Assembly (NCBI RefSeq): GCF_014699055.1 | Contig: NZ_JACXAC010000005.1 | Location: forward strand, 186,001 to 250,000 | Reading direction: 5' to 3' | Length of the DNA stretch: 64,000 nucleotides | Source: Hymenobacter armeniacus | GTDB lineage: Bacteria > Bacteroidota > Bacteroidia > Cytophagales > Hymenobacteraceae | Part shown: in pieces, positions 26,105 to 34,006 of the stretch | How the letters are laid out: each line of letters starts with the position of its first letter | Position numbering within the stretch: position 1 is the stretch's first letter | Translations under genes and position numbers: made by a program | Notes under the pieces: generated by a model | What the model saw: only the letters and a program-made list of their open reading frames with translations | Told to the model about the DNA's origin: nothing | Database searches by the model: none

Positions 26105-26683
26105 CTAGTCGGCCGTAGGCAGGGCCCGGAAATAGTAAAACGTCTTCTTGGTGGCCAGCGCCAGCGTGGGCTGGGCCATGTGCATCAAATAGTCGCCGCG
26201 CACAAACAGCCACCGCGAGTTGGGCAGGCTGAGGTCCTGCGGGTATTCGCGCAGCTCCAAGCGCGTGAGTACGTGGTTTTCGCGGCGTTCAATCAGGGTT
26301 TGGCGGCCCTTCGCGTCGTAGAATACCACCTTCTCCAGCTCCACGCCGAAGCGCCGCTTGATGGTTTGAGTTTTGACGACGCCGGCCCCGGCCGGGGTGC
26401 TCACGCCGGAATAGAACGACGACACGCCCTTAGCCTTGGCGTAGGCCTGCACGCGGCGGTGGGCACTGCCGAGCGAGCCCTGCGAAGACTTAAAAAAGCC
26501 CATGCGGCTTTCGGCTTCGCTGCGCACGGTGGCCACGCGGCGCATCAGCGAGTCGTGAGCGGCGGTGTAGCGGGCGGCCTGGTCGGGGGTGAGGTTTGAA
26601 GCTGCCGGTTGGGAGGTGGTTTGGGCGCAGGCCCAGGCCGAGCTGCCCAGCAGCAGGCCGGTCAGCAAAAGTTTGCTGGTCAT
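26105..26683 (-). CDS. Secreted hypothetical protein
   Basis: I do not recognise this 192-residue protein. It has a signal peptide (MTSKLLLTGLLLGSSAWACAQ), a helical segment with a Ser/Gly-rich stretch, then a beta-rich C-terminal half (VELEKVVFYDAKGRQTLIERR, RLELREYPQDL). Its stop codon is 15 bases from the convergent recJ stop. It lies 46 bases downstream of the DoxX gene on the same strand, so the two are probably co-transcribed. Confidence 0.65.
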   Translation of the reverse strand: MTSKLLLTGLLLGSSAWACAQTTSQPAASNLTPDQAARYTAAHDSLMRRVATVRSEAESRMGFFKSSQGSLGSAHRRVQAYAKAKGVSSFYSGVSTPAGAGVVKTQTIKRRFGVELEKVVFYDAKGRQTLIERRENHVLTRLELREYPQDLSLPNSRWLFVRGDYLMHMAQPTLALATKKTFYYFRALPTAD

Positions 26684-26729
26684 AAAAAATAGGTTGGTAG
26701 AAAACGGGCGCAAGCTACTGTGCGCTGGC

Positions 26730-27086
26730 TTATCGCATGGCCCGCCACACCCACCACAGCAGTGGCAGCTGCAACGGCAGCCGCCCCCAGGCCACCCAGC
26801 CGGGAATGCCGAGCTTCTCGTGGATGAGGGCCATGTACACATTGGCCGGAAACACCGCGACCAGCAGCGCCAACAGCCCCCAGCCGGCCAGCTTGCGCGT
26901 AGGACCGAACAGCAGCCCCAGTCCACCCAGAATTTCAAATGCCCCACTCGCGTACACCAGCGCCAAGGGCTGCGGCAACTGCGGCGGCATGATGGCCAGG
27001 TAAGTGGCCGGGTGGATAAAGTGCCAAAAGCCAGCGGCCGTAAACAGCAGGGCCAGGGCAACGCGACTGAGCAGGCGAAGGGACAT
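26730..27086 (-). CDS. DoxX-like membrane protein
   Basis: This 118-residue protein has four hydrophobic helices with the DoxX-like pattern: ALLFTAAGFWHFIHP near the start, then ALVYASGAFEILGGLGLLFG. Members of this family occur in electron-transfer or redox-stress contexts, though most are uncharacterised. On the minus strand a CACTTTTG element, one mismatch from TAnnTTTG, lies seven bases before the start codon. Confidence 0.8.
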   Translation of the reverse strand: MSLRLLSRVALALLFTAAGFWHFIHPATYLAIMPPQLPQPLALVYASGAFEILGGLGLLFGPTRKLAGWGLLALLVAVFPANVYMALIHEKLGIPGWVAWGRLPLQLPLLWWVWRAMR

Positions 27087-27218
27087 GAGACGGCAAAAGT
27101 GCGGCAGAAAAGCTGCCCCCGAGCCTCAGTGGTTTATACTGAAAATGCCGCGTTGCGGAAGAATCTTTTGGCCTGCAGCGGTTGTCATAGGCAAGGCGGG
27201 CCGACGGGACGACCTGCC

Positions 27219-27249
27219 TTGCCTAACGCCCGTTAGGGTCGTACTTTTG
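27219..27249 (+). promoter_or_regulatory. Promoter of the acyl-CoA dehydrogenase with an internal palindrome
   Basis: TTG at 27219-27221 is separated by 20 bases from TACTTTTG at 27242-27249, matching both Bacteroidota promoter boxes. Between them CTAACGCCCGTTAG (27223-27236) is a palindrome with six-base arms, placed where a repressor would block polymerase. A separate hairpin with GCAAGGCGGG/CCTGCCTTGC arms overlaps the -33 box. Confidence 0.65.
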
Positions 27250-27279
27250 TGTCAATAAATAATCATTCCCACCACGCCC

Positions 27280-28440
27280 ATGCAAACCGCCACGTCCTCT
27301 AACATTTACCAACTTTCCGAAGAGCAGCTCGCCGTGCGCGACGCCGCCCGCGACTTTGCTCAGAGCGAGCTGTGGGCCGGCGTCATTGAGCGCGACGAGC
27401 ACCAGAAATTCCCCGCCGAGCAGGTGAAGAAGATGGGCGAGCTGGGCTTCATGGGCATGATGGTGAGCCCCGAATACGGCGGCTCCGGCCTCGACACCGT
27501 GAGCTACGTGCTGGCCATGGAAGAAATCTCGAAGGTCGACGCCTCCTGCTCGGTCATCATGAGCGTGAACAACTCGCTGGTGTGCTGGGGCCTGGAGAAA
27601 TACGGCACCGAAGAGCAGAAGCGCAAGTACCTGCCCCGCCTGTGCTCGGGCGAAATCATCGGCGCCTTCGCCCTCTCGGAACCCGAAGCCGGCTCCGACG
27701 CCACCAGCCAGCGCACCACCGCCGAAGACAAAGGCGACCACTACCTGCTGAACGGCACCAAAAACTGGATTACCAACGGCACCACCGCCTCGGTGTACCT
27801 CGTCATTGCCCAAACCAACCCCGAGCTGAAGTCGCGCGGCATCAACGTGCTGATTGTGGACAAGGACATGCCCGGCTTCGTGCAGGGCCCGAAAGAGAAC
27901 AAGCTCGGCATCCGCGGCTCCGACACCTGCTCGCTGATGTTCACCGACGTGAAAGTGCCCAAGGAAAACCGCATCGGCGACGACGGCTTCGGCTTCAAGT
28001 TCGCCATGCAGGTGCTGGCCGGCGGCCGCATCGGCATTGCGGCGCAGGCCCTGGGCATTGCCTCGGGCTCGCTGGAACTGAGCCTGAAGTACGCCAAGGA
28101 GCGCAAAGCTTTCGGCGTGCCCATTTCGCAGCATCAGGCCATCCAATTCAAGCTCGCCGACATGGCCACCAACGTGGACGCCGCCCGCCTGCTCTGCCTG
28201 CAAGCCGCCGCCGACAAAGACGCCGGCCAGGACTACGGCAAGTCGGGCGCCATGGCCAAGCTCTTCGCCTCGAAAGTGGCGATGGACGCGGCCGTGGAAG
28301 CCGTCCAGATTCACGGCGGCTACGGGTTTGTGAAGGAGTACCACGTGGAGCGCCTGATGCGCGACGCCAAGATTACCCAGATTTACGAGGGTACTTCTGA
28401 AATTCAGAAAATTGTGATTTCGCGGGATATCCTCAAGTAA
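27280..28440 (+). CDS. Acyl-CoA dehydrogenase (short/medium-chain type)
   Basis: This FAD-dependent enzyme catalyses the first oxidation of fatty acyl-CoA beta-oxidation. The 386 residues carry the signature motifs FALSEPEAGSD and GGYGFVKEYHVERLMRDAKI. The catalytic glutamate lies in QIYEGTSEIQ near the C-terminus, placed as in butyryl-CoA dehydrogenases. The leader is 30 bases from a two-box promoter holding a palindrome, which suggests specific repression, perhaps by a fatty-acid-responsive regulator. No other beta-oxidation genes are adjacent. Confidence 0.95.
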   Translation: MQTATSSNIYQLSEEQLAVRDAARDFAQSELWAGVIERDEHQKFPAEQVKKMGELGFMGMMVSPEYGGSGLDTVSYVLAMEEISKVDASCSVIMSVNNSLVCWGLEKYGTEEQKRKYLPRLCSGEIIGAFALSEPEAGSDATSQRTTAEDKGDHYLLNGTKNWITNGTTASVYLVIAQTNPELKSRGINVLIVDKDMPGFVQGPKENKLGIRGSDTCSLMFTDVKVPKENRIGDDGFGFKFAMQVLAGGRIGIAAQALGIASGSLELSLKYAKERKAFGVPISQHQAIQFKLADMATNVDAARLLCLQAAADKDAGQDYGKSGAMAKLFASKVAMDAAVEAVQIHGGYGFVKEYHVERLMRDAKITQIYEGTSEIQKIVISRDILK

Positions 28441-28474
28441 ACCGCGAATTGCCTAAAATTCAGATTCATTGCAC

Positions 28475-28503
28475 AAAACCCAGCCACTTTTTGGCTGGGT
28501 TTT
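28475..28503 (+). terminator. Terminator after the acyl-CoA dehydrogenase
   Basis: AAAACCCAGCCA and TGGCTGGGTTTT form a perfect 12-base stem with a five-base loop, continuing into T-rich sequence. Confidence 0.9.
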
Positions 28504-28598
28504 TAGTTTTTGTGAATTTCAAGGTGTTATCTTGCACTGCGGTAGCCGCACATCCGGTCCAGCCGCTCCCTAAATCCGCCGCTTTGGCACCTTGAATT

Positions 28599-29525
28599 AT
28601 GGAAGATTACAATAAAGTCATCGAATCGTTGGGCGTGCGCTACATCAAAGCGAAGAACCTGGTGTTGCACCAGCCTTTCACCGTGCGCAATTCCTACGAC
28701 GTCGGCAATAACCTCATCCTGCTGCACAAAGGCCACATCACGTTTGGCGAGGAAGAGATGGTAGTGGAGGAGGGTGAAATGCTGTTCATTCCCGGTGGCC
28801 GCCCCACCCGCGTAAGCTACGGCCAAGACCCCAAAGGCCGCGTCATCACCAACGACGACCTCATCACTAATAAGGACAAGTTCTTTCATTCCAACGACAA
28901 CCTCGACCTCATCGGCGAAGCCGACGAAAGCCACAGCTTCGTGAGCTTCGAGGCCAAGGTGTTTGATTCGGTTAACTTCTTCGCCTCGCTCGACGTGCCG
29001 GCCTTCCTCATCTCGGGGCAGCCCAAGCTGGCCAACCTCGTGATTAAGGTGGTAGAGGAGAGCATTCAGGACCTGCCCGGCCGCGAGCGCCTCATCAACA
29101 TCTACACCGAAAACATCGTGGTGGAAGTGGTGCGCTACGTGCTGCGCAACAACATGTTTGTGGAGCAACTGGCCACCAACAGCACCTACTTCAAAGACCC
29201 GCGTCTGATTGACCTGTTCAACTACATCAAGGAGAACCTGGGCGGCGACCTCTCGAACAAAGTCCTCTCGGGCGTGGCCAACGTGAGCGAGGACTACGTG
29301 GGCCAGTACTTCAAGATGCTGACCAACATCAACCCGCAGGACTACATCGAGTACCAGCGCATGGAGCGCGCCGTGTTCCTGCTGCGCACCACCAAGAAAA
29401 GCATCCGCGACATCGGCAAGGAAGTGGGCTACAAAGACACGGCTTACTTCTGCCGCCGCTTTAAGATGATGTTCGGCATCCCGGCCGGCAAGATGCGCCG
29501 CCGCGAGTCGGCCATGAACATCTAA
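28599..29525 (+). CDS. AraC-family transcriptional regulator with N-terminal cupin
   Basis: This 308-residue protein has a cupin-like sensor half (residues 20-120, with LLHKGHITFGEEEMVVEEGEM) and a C-terminal AraC double helix-turn-helix (about 205-300: LSNKVLSGVANVSEDYVGQY, then SIRDIGKEVGYKDTAYFCRR). It acts as a cytoplasmic transcription factor. Its ligand and targets are unknown; the neighbouring acyl-CoA dehydrogenase is a candidate target by position only. Confidence 0.9.
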   Translation: MEDYNKVIESLGVRYIKAKNLVLHQPFTVRNSYDVGNNLILLHKGHITFGEEEMVVEEGEMLFIPGGRPTRVSYGQDPKGRVITNDDLITNKDKFFHSNDNLDLIGEADESHSFVSFEAKVFDSVNFFASLDVPAFLISGQPKLANLVIKVVEESIQDLPGRERLINIYTENIVVEVVRYVLRNNMFVEQLATNSTYFKDPRLIDLFNYIKENLGGDLSNKVLSGVANVSEDYVGQYFKMLTNINPQDYIEYQRMERAVFLLRTTKKSIRDIGKEVGYKDTAYFCRRFKMMFGIPAGKMRRRESAMNI

Positions 29526-29552
29526 GCCGAGTGGCCAACGTGCATTCGGCAC

Positions 29553-29595
29553 AACCAAAAAGCCCCGCTTCGTATCGAAGCGGGGCTTTTTGGTT
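29553..29595. terminator. Bidirectional terminator (20-base perfect arms)
   Basis: Arms 29553-29572 and 29576-29595 are exact reverse complements with a TAT loop. The core AGCCCCGCTTCG is flanked by A and T runs, serving the convergent AraC gene and the Ser/Gly-rich gene. Confidence 0.92.
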
Positions 29596-29613
29596 ACTCA
29601 GCAAACGAGCAGC

Positions 29614-30471
29614 TTATTCGATGCTACGGAAGTTGTCGTCGGTGCGGCTGCTTTCCGAGGTGCGGGAGCCGTAGTCGCCGCCGGCAGCGGAAGACGACGA
29701 GCCGAAGCCCGAGCCGCTGTCCGAACGGCCGCCACCTAAGATGCCGGTGTTGCCGCTGGCGCTGCTGCGGCTGGAACCAGCCGAACTGTTGTCGTAGCGG
29801 TTGCCGCTAGTGTAGCCAGAGCCGCTGCCGCCATAGCGGCTACCGCTGTTGCCGTAGGGCGAGCCGCTGTCGGAGCGGCTGGCCGTGCCCGAGGCCGAGC
29901 GACGGCTCGTGGACGCGTCGGGGGCCTGGTAGCCGTAGCTGCGGCGGCCGTAGCTGCCGCTGCTTTGGCGGCCGTAGTTATAAGAAGACGAAGAAGAGTC
30001 AGACGACTTGCCTTTGCGCAGGGCCAGCCAGCCCAGGCCGGCGGCCAGAATGGCGCCGCCCACTACTTTTTGGGTGGTGCTGAGCTCGCCCACGCGCGAC
30101 AGTGCCCGCGAGCCCCAGTCTTTCACGCCTTGCGGCAGCTGGTTCACGCTGTCGAGCACGCCCGAATCCTGAATCCATTTTTTGCCGCTTTCCATGGCCG
30201 TGTCGAGCAGGTTGTTTTGCTCGCCGTTGGTCTGCTGGCCCTCGCCCTGGCGCTCGGCGCCGGCGTTGGCCGAGGTTTGGCCCGATGCGTTGGGAGTAGC
30301 CGAGCTGTTCTGGGCGCTGGGGTTGCTGCGGCTAGTGGTCGTTTTGCGGCTATTGGCGCCCGCGGTGGCGTCGTTGCCGAGGCCGGTGCTGCCGGTGCTG
30401 TTGCCGGCGTTCTGGTTGCGCACGTCGTCGCCCGCCATCGGCGAGCCCGGTTGATTGGGTTGGTTATCCAT
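29614..30471 (-). CDS. Low-complexity Ser/Gly/Tyr-rich protein with one transmembrane segment
   Basis: This 285-residue protein begins with an Asn/Gln/Gly/Ala-rich region, then a short amphipathic part (VNQLPQGVKDWGSRALSRVG), a hydrophobic segment (VVGGAILAAGLGWLAL) and a C-terminal tail of about 100 residues made almost only of Ser, Gly, Tyr, Arg and Asp. The layout recalls the 106-residue protein at 35774-36094, which pairs a helical domain with one hydrophobic segment and a charged tail. The start at 30471 (MDNQPNQPG) is the first plausible ATG. Function unknown. Confidence 0.65.
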   Translation of the reverse strand: MDNQPNQPGSPMAGDDVRNQNAGNSTGSTGLGNDATAGANSRKTTTSRSNPSAQNSSATPNASGQTSANAGAERQGEGQQTNGEQNNLLDTAMESGKKWIQDSGVLDSVNQLPQGVKDWGSRALSRVGELSTTQKVVGGAILAAGLGWLALRKGKSSDSSSSSYNYGRQSSGSYGRRSYGYQAPDASTSRRSASGTASRSDSGSPYGNSGSRYGGSGSGYTSGNRYDNSSAGSSRSSASGNTGILGGGRSDSGSGFGSSSSAAGGDYGSRTSESSRTDDNFRSIE

Positions 30472-30638
30472 GGTGAAAGGAAGGAAATGTGGAGGTGGAA
30501 ATGGAAAGGAAAAGCTAACCGCAGCCGGAGGGCTACGGGGGCTTTTATTCGTAAGACCTCCGGGATAAGTTGCGTTAGCACTCAATCTTTTGGCCAGCCA
30601 AGCCCGCGTCTACGGGCCCGCGCGGTGCCCGCCGCTGG

Positions 30639-30989
30639 CTAGGGCCGGGTGGCGTGCCGGGGCAATGGCCGCAGCACGTGGGCGGGGTCGGCCAGCACCA
30701 CGCGGCGGGCTTCTTCGCGGGCTTCTACCTCATACTTGTTGTGGAAGTAGCCCACCCGCGCCGATTCCACGAGGTATTTCCAGAGGAAGCGCACCAAGCC
30801 GTGTTCCCGGTATTGGCGCAGGTGCACGGCTTCGTGGGCCACCCATTCGGCGTCGGCCAGAAACTCTTCGCGGGTGGCGCCGCTCAGGTGCACCGTTTGG
30901 CCCACCACCATGGCCACACGAGGGGCACGCAGCACCAGTCGGGCAACGCGGGCGAGGGGAGAACGTGTCCAGGTCCGGAGATTTTGCAT
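30639..30989 (-). CDS. Small HEXXH-motif protein (DUF4157-like putative metallopeptidase)
   Basis: This 116-residue protein has HEAVHLRQYREHG at mid-length, a zinc-protease HEXXH motif, followed by the conserved-looking YFHNKYEVEAREEA. That pair resembles DUF4157-type domains, where the second motif supplies a further metal ligand. There is no signal peptide, but a hydrophobic N-terminal third could associate with membrane. Activity is unproven. Confidence 0.65.
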   Translation of the reverse strand: MQNLRTWTRSPLARVARLVLRAPRVAMVVGQTVHLSGATREEFLADAEWVAHEAVHLRQYREHGLVRFLWKYLVESARVGYFHNKYEVEAREEARRVVLADPAHVLRPLPRHATRP

Positions 30990-31324
30990 AAAGCAAGATA
31001 GCGAAATAGTGAAGCCGCGCTATTACGGCAAAGGGAAAGGCATGGTTGCAAGAGGAAAGAACATTATTCGGTTAATAAATTATATTTAACAAAGAAAAAT
31101 TGAATTTTTTTCACAAAAAGTGCTGAGCTTATCAAAAGTTTAGGTTAGCTTTACCCAACGACCAATTTTAAAGGGAATATAATTTTCCCGGTCCGACTGC
31201 CTTTTCACTTCTTTTCATCCGGCCCAACACGGCTTCGCCTATCGCCTAAGAAAACTACTAGCCCGGCTCTTTTTGCGCCTTTGCAGAAACCCGGATTTGT
31301 GCTCCCAACCCCTAACGACGGACA
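30990..31324. other. AT-rich intergenic region between divergent genes
   Basis: This 335-base region separates the HEXXH gene from the NlpC/P60 gene. Bases 31050-31190 are markedly AT-rich, which fits promoters on both sides, but I find no exact TAnnTTTG there. CGCCTTTG at 31277-31284 is the nearest plus-strand resemblance. No repeat or RNA gene is recognised. Confidence 0.4.
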
Positions 31325-32011
31325 ATGAAACATAGCATTCTGTATTGCCTCGCCGCTGGCTCCCTGGCCCTCTCTTTCTTCTTCGAACGTGCTCCCGATG
31401 CTTCGGCCACGGCTCGTGCCACCGCGGCACCGGTCGTAGCCGAAGCATCGCTGCTTCCGACCCTGACGATGAGCGAGCCCATTAAACCCGCCTGCACGCC
31501 CGCCAATACGCCCGTAGAAAAGCCCGCCGCGCCCACCGCCGCCGAACTGGCCGCCTCGCGCGACTCGCTGGCCTACCACTACTATGCCCAAACCCTGGGC
31601 CTGCGCCTGGCGTTCGACGAGAACAAGGACCTGCTCCGCACCGTGACCGACTGGATTGGGACGCCCTATTCGTATGGCAGCAACTCGCGCAAAGGCACCG
31701 ACTGCTCCGGCTTCGTGACGCGCGTGTTCCGGGAGGTCTACGGCATCAACCTGGTGCACTCGTCGCGCGCCATGTTCAGCACCACCAAGCGGGTGGCCAA
31801 GGCCGAGATGGAAACCGGCGACTTGGTGTTTTTCCGCCGGGGCAAAGGTCCGATTTACCACGTAGGCATCTACCTGAAAGACGGCAAGTTTGCCCACTCC
31901 GCCACCAACGGCGGCGTGATGGTGAGCTCCCTGAACCAGCCGTACTACCACCGCAATTTTTACGCTGCCGGCCGCGTGCGCGCCGCCGAGGCCGACGCTA
32001 CGGACAATTAA
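31325..32011 (+). CDS. NlpC/P60 family cell-wall hydrolase
   Basis: This 228-residue protein has an N-terminal signal-like segment, an Ala/Pro/Thr-rich spacer to residue 80, and a C-terminal NlpC/P60 domain. The catalytic Cys lies in KGTDCSGFVTRVF, the His in GPIYHVGIYL, and the third polar residue in the following KFAHSA segment. Such enzymes cut the peptide stems of peptidoglycan in the periplasm. A strong terminator follows at 32040. Confidence 0.92.
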   Translation: MKHSILYCLAAGSLALSFFFERAPDASATARATAAPVVAEASLLPTLTMSEPIKPACTPANTPVEKPAAPTAAELAASRDSLAYHYYAQTLGLRLAFDENKDLLRTVTDWIGTPYSYGSNSRKGTDCSGFVTRVFREVYGINLVHSSRAMFSTTKRVAKAEMETGDLVFFRRGKGPIYHVGIYLKDGKFAHSATNGGVMVSSLNQPYYHRNFYAAGRVRAAEADATDN

Positions 32012-32039
32012 TTCTTGCCCAACCGACTTGTAAGGCACC

Positions 32040-32070
32040 GCGCCCGGCCCCACGGCCGGGCGCTTTTTTT
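32040..32070 (+). terminator. Terminator after the NlpC/P60 gene
   Basis: GCGCCCGGCC and GGCCGGGCGC form a perfect ten-base stem around CCAC, followed by seven T residues. Confidence 0.92.
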
Positions 32071-32259
32071 GGGCGTTGGCCGAGAGATTGGTGCCGTTGG
32101 CGGAGCGGGCATTGCAGCTTAATGAAAGAAAGTAGATATTGTAGTTAAACCCGCGCTGCGCTTGCAGGTCTATGCTAAACCATTGGGTGATAAGAAAAAG
32201 CTGTTGAGTCATCACAGGACCCGACGAGTTTTTTGGGCTTCACATTCACGCGCCTGCTT

Positions 32260-33987
32260 ATGAATCGTAGACTTTTCCTCCAACGAAACGCCGCCGTTCT
32301 CAAGACTCCAACTGCAGCGGCAGCGACGCCTACGGCCGCCACGGCCGCGCAAGACCCGCCCGAAAAGGTGAGCCGCTACGCCAACAAGGTGCTGCCCACG
32401 GGCCTGTCGCGGGCTACGAGCACGCTGGTGCCCTACGCCGGCCCGTGGGGCTACGAGCAGGCCGCACACCTGCTGCGGCGCACCCTGTTCGGCCCGACGC
32501 GCCCCGAAATTCAGGCAGCGGCGGCTTCCAGCTTGTCGGCCGTGCTCAACGGCTTGCTCACGGCGCCCGCCGCGCCGGCCCCGCCCGTGAACGTGTCGAC
32601 CACCGACACGAGCGTTCCCATTGGCCAGACGTGGACGGCGGAAGTATTTGACCAAAACTTCGAGGGCGTGCGCCGCGCCTCGTTGCGCGACTGGTGGCTG
32701 GGGCAGCTGCTGGGCCAGGGCGCCTCGCTGGCCGAGAAGATGACGCTCTTTTGGCACAACCACTTTGTGGTGGAGCTGGGCGACATCAACGACGCCCGCA
32801 TGGGCTACGAGTACTGCCGGCTGCTGCGCCAGCACGCTCTGGGCAACGTGAAGCAGCTGGCCAAGGACGTGACCGTCACGCCGGCCATGCTGCGCTACCT
32901 CAACGGCAACCAGAGCACCGCCGGCGCGCCCAACGAAAACTACGGCCGCGAGCTGCTGGAGCTGTTTACCGTGGGCAAGGGCCCGCTGATAGCGCCCGGC
33001 AACTACACCAACTACACCGAGGCCGACGTGCAGGCCGCCGCCAAAGTCCTCACCGGCTGGCGCGACCAGGCCGCGCCGGTGGGCAGCTACTTTACCGCCA
33101 GCCGGCACGACGGCACCACCAAGGTGTTCTCGTCCTGCTTCGGCAACGCCCGCATCGCGCCCAACGGCGCCAGCGAATACCTCGACCTGGTGAACCTGAT
33201 ATTTCAGCAGGCCGAGACGGCGCGGTTTCTGGTGCGCAAGCTCTACCGTTGGTTTGTGTACTATGTGATTGATGCGCAGGTGGAAACCGACATCATTCAG
33301 CCCTTGGCCACGCTGCTGATTCAGAACAACTACGAGGTGGCGCCGGTGCTGCGCGCCCTGCTCAGCTCCGAGCATTTCTTCGACGTGCTGAACATGGGCT
33401 GCCTCATCAAAAGCCCGCTCGATTTCACGGTGGGGCTGTGCCGGCAGATGCAGATAGCGTTTCCGGCGGCCAGCGCCGGCGTGGTGGCCCAATACGGCAT
33501 GTGGAACTACCTCAACGGCGTGGTGGCCCTGCAGCAGCAAACCCTCGGCGACCCGCCCAACGTGGCCGGCTGGGCCGCCTATTACCAAACCCCGCAGTTC
33601 CACGAGCTGTGGATAAACGCCGTGACGCTGCCGCGCCGCAACCAGATTACGGACCTGCTCATCGGCAACGGCTACACGCGCAACGGCGTCAAGATTGTGA
33701 TTGACCCGCTGGCGCTCACGCTGGCCATGCCCGCGGCCACGGCTTCGGACTGCAACTTGCTCATTGCCGAGTTTGTGCGGCTGATGGTGCCCATTCCGCT
33801 GACGGCCAACCAGCTCACGTTCCTGAAAAACGCCTTGCTGCCCGGCCTGCCCGACTTCGAGTGGACCGTGGAGTGGCAGCAGTACCTGGCCGCGCCCACC
33901 AACACCGCCAAGAAAGCCGCCGTGACCACCAAGCTGCAAGCCATGCTGCGCGCGCTGATGGGCCTGGCCGAATACCATTTGTCTTAA
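32260..33987 (+). CDS. DUF1800 family protein
   Basis: This 575-residue protein matches the DUF1800 pattern: WGYEQAAHLLRRTLFGPTRPEI near the start, KMTLFWHNHFV, NYGRELLELFTVG and a FRKLYRWFVYYVI-like region. The ATG at 32260 begins MNRRLFLQRNAAVL, a twin-arginine-like start followed by an Ala/Thr-rich rather than strongly hydrophobic stretch. DUF1800 genes are regularly paired with DUF1501 genes, as here (19-base gap). The biochemical function is not established. Confidence 0.9.
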   Translation: MNRRLFLQRNAAVLKTPTAAAATPTAATAAQDPPEKVSRYANKVLPTGLSRATSTLVPYAGPWGYEQAAHLLRRTLFGPTRPEIQAAAASSLSAVLNGLLTAPAAPAPPVNVSTTDTSVPIGQTWTAEVFDQNFEGVRRASLRDWWLGQLLGQGASLAEKMTLFWHNHFVVELGDINDARMGYEYCRLLRQHALGNVKQLAKDVTVTPAMLRYLNGNQSTAGAPNENYGRELLELFTVGKGPLIAPGNYTNYTEADVQAAAKVLTGWRDQAAPVGSYFTASRHDGTTKVFSSCFGNARIAPNGASEYLDLVNLIFQQAETARFLVRKLYRWFVYYVIDAQVETDIIQPLATLLIQNNYEVAPVLRALLSSEHFFDVLNMGCLIKSPLDFTVGLCRQMQIAFPAASAGVVAQYGMWNYLNGVVALQQQTLGDPPNVAGWAAYYQTPQFHELWINAVTLPRRNQITDLLIGNGYTRNGVKIVIDPLALTLAMPAATASDCNLLIAEFVRLMVPIPLTANQLTFLKNALLPGLPDFEWTVEWQQYLAAPTNTAKKAAVTTKLQAMLRALMGLAEYHLS

Positions 33988-34006
33988 CGCCAACGGCCTA
34001 CTCTCT

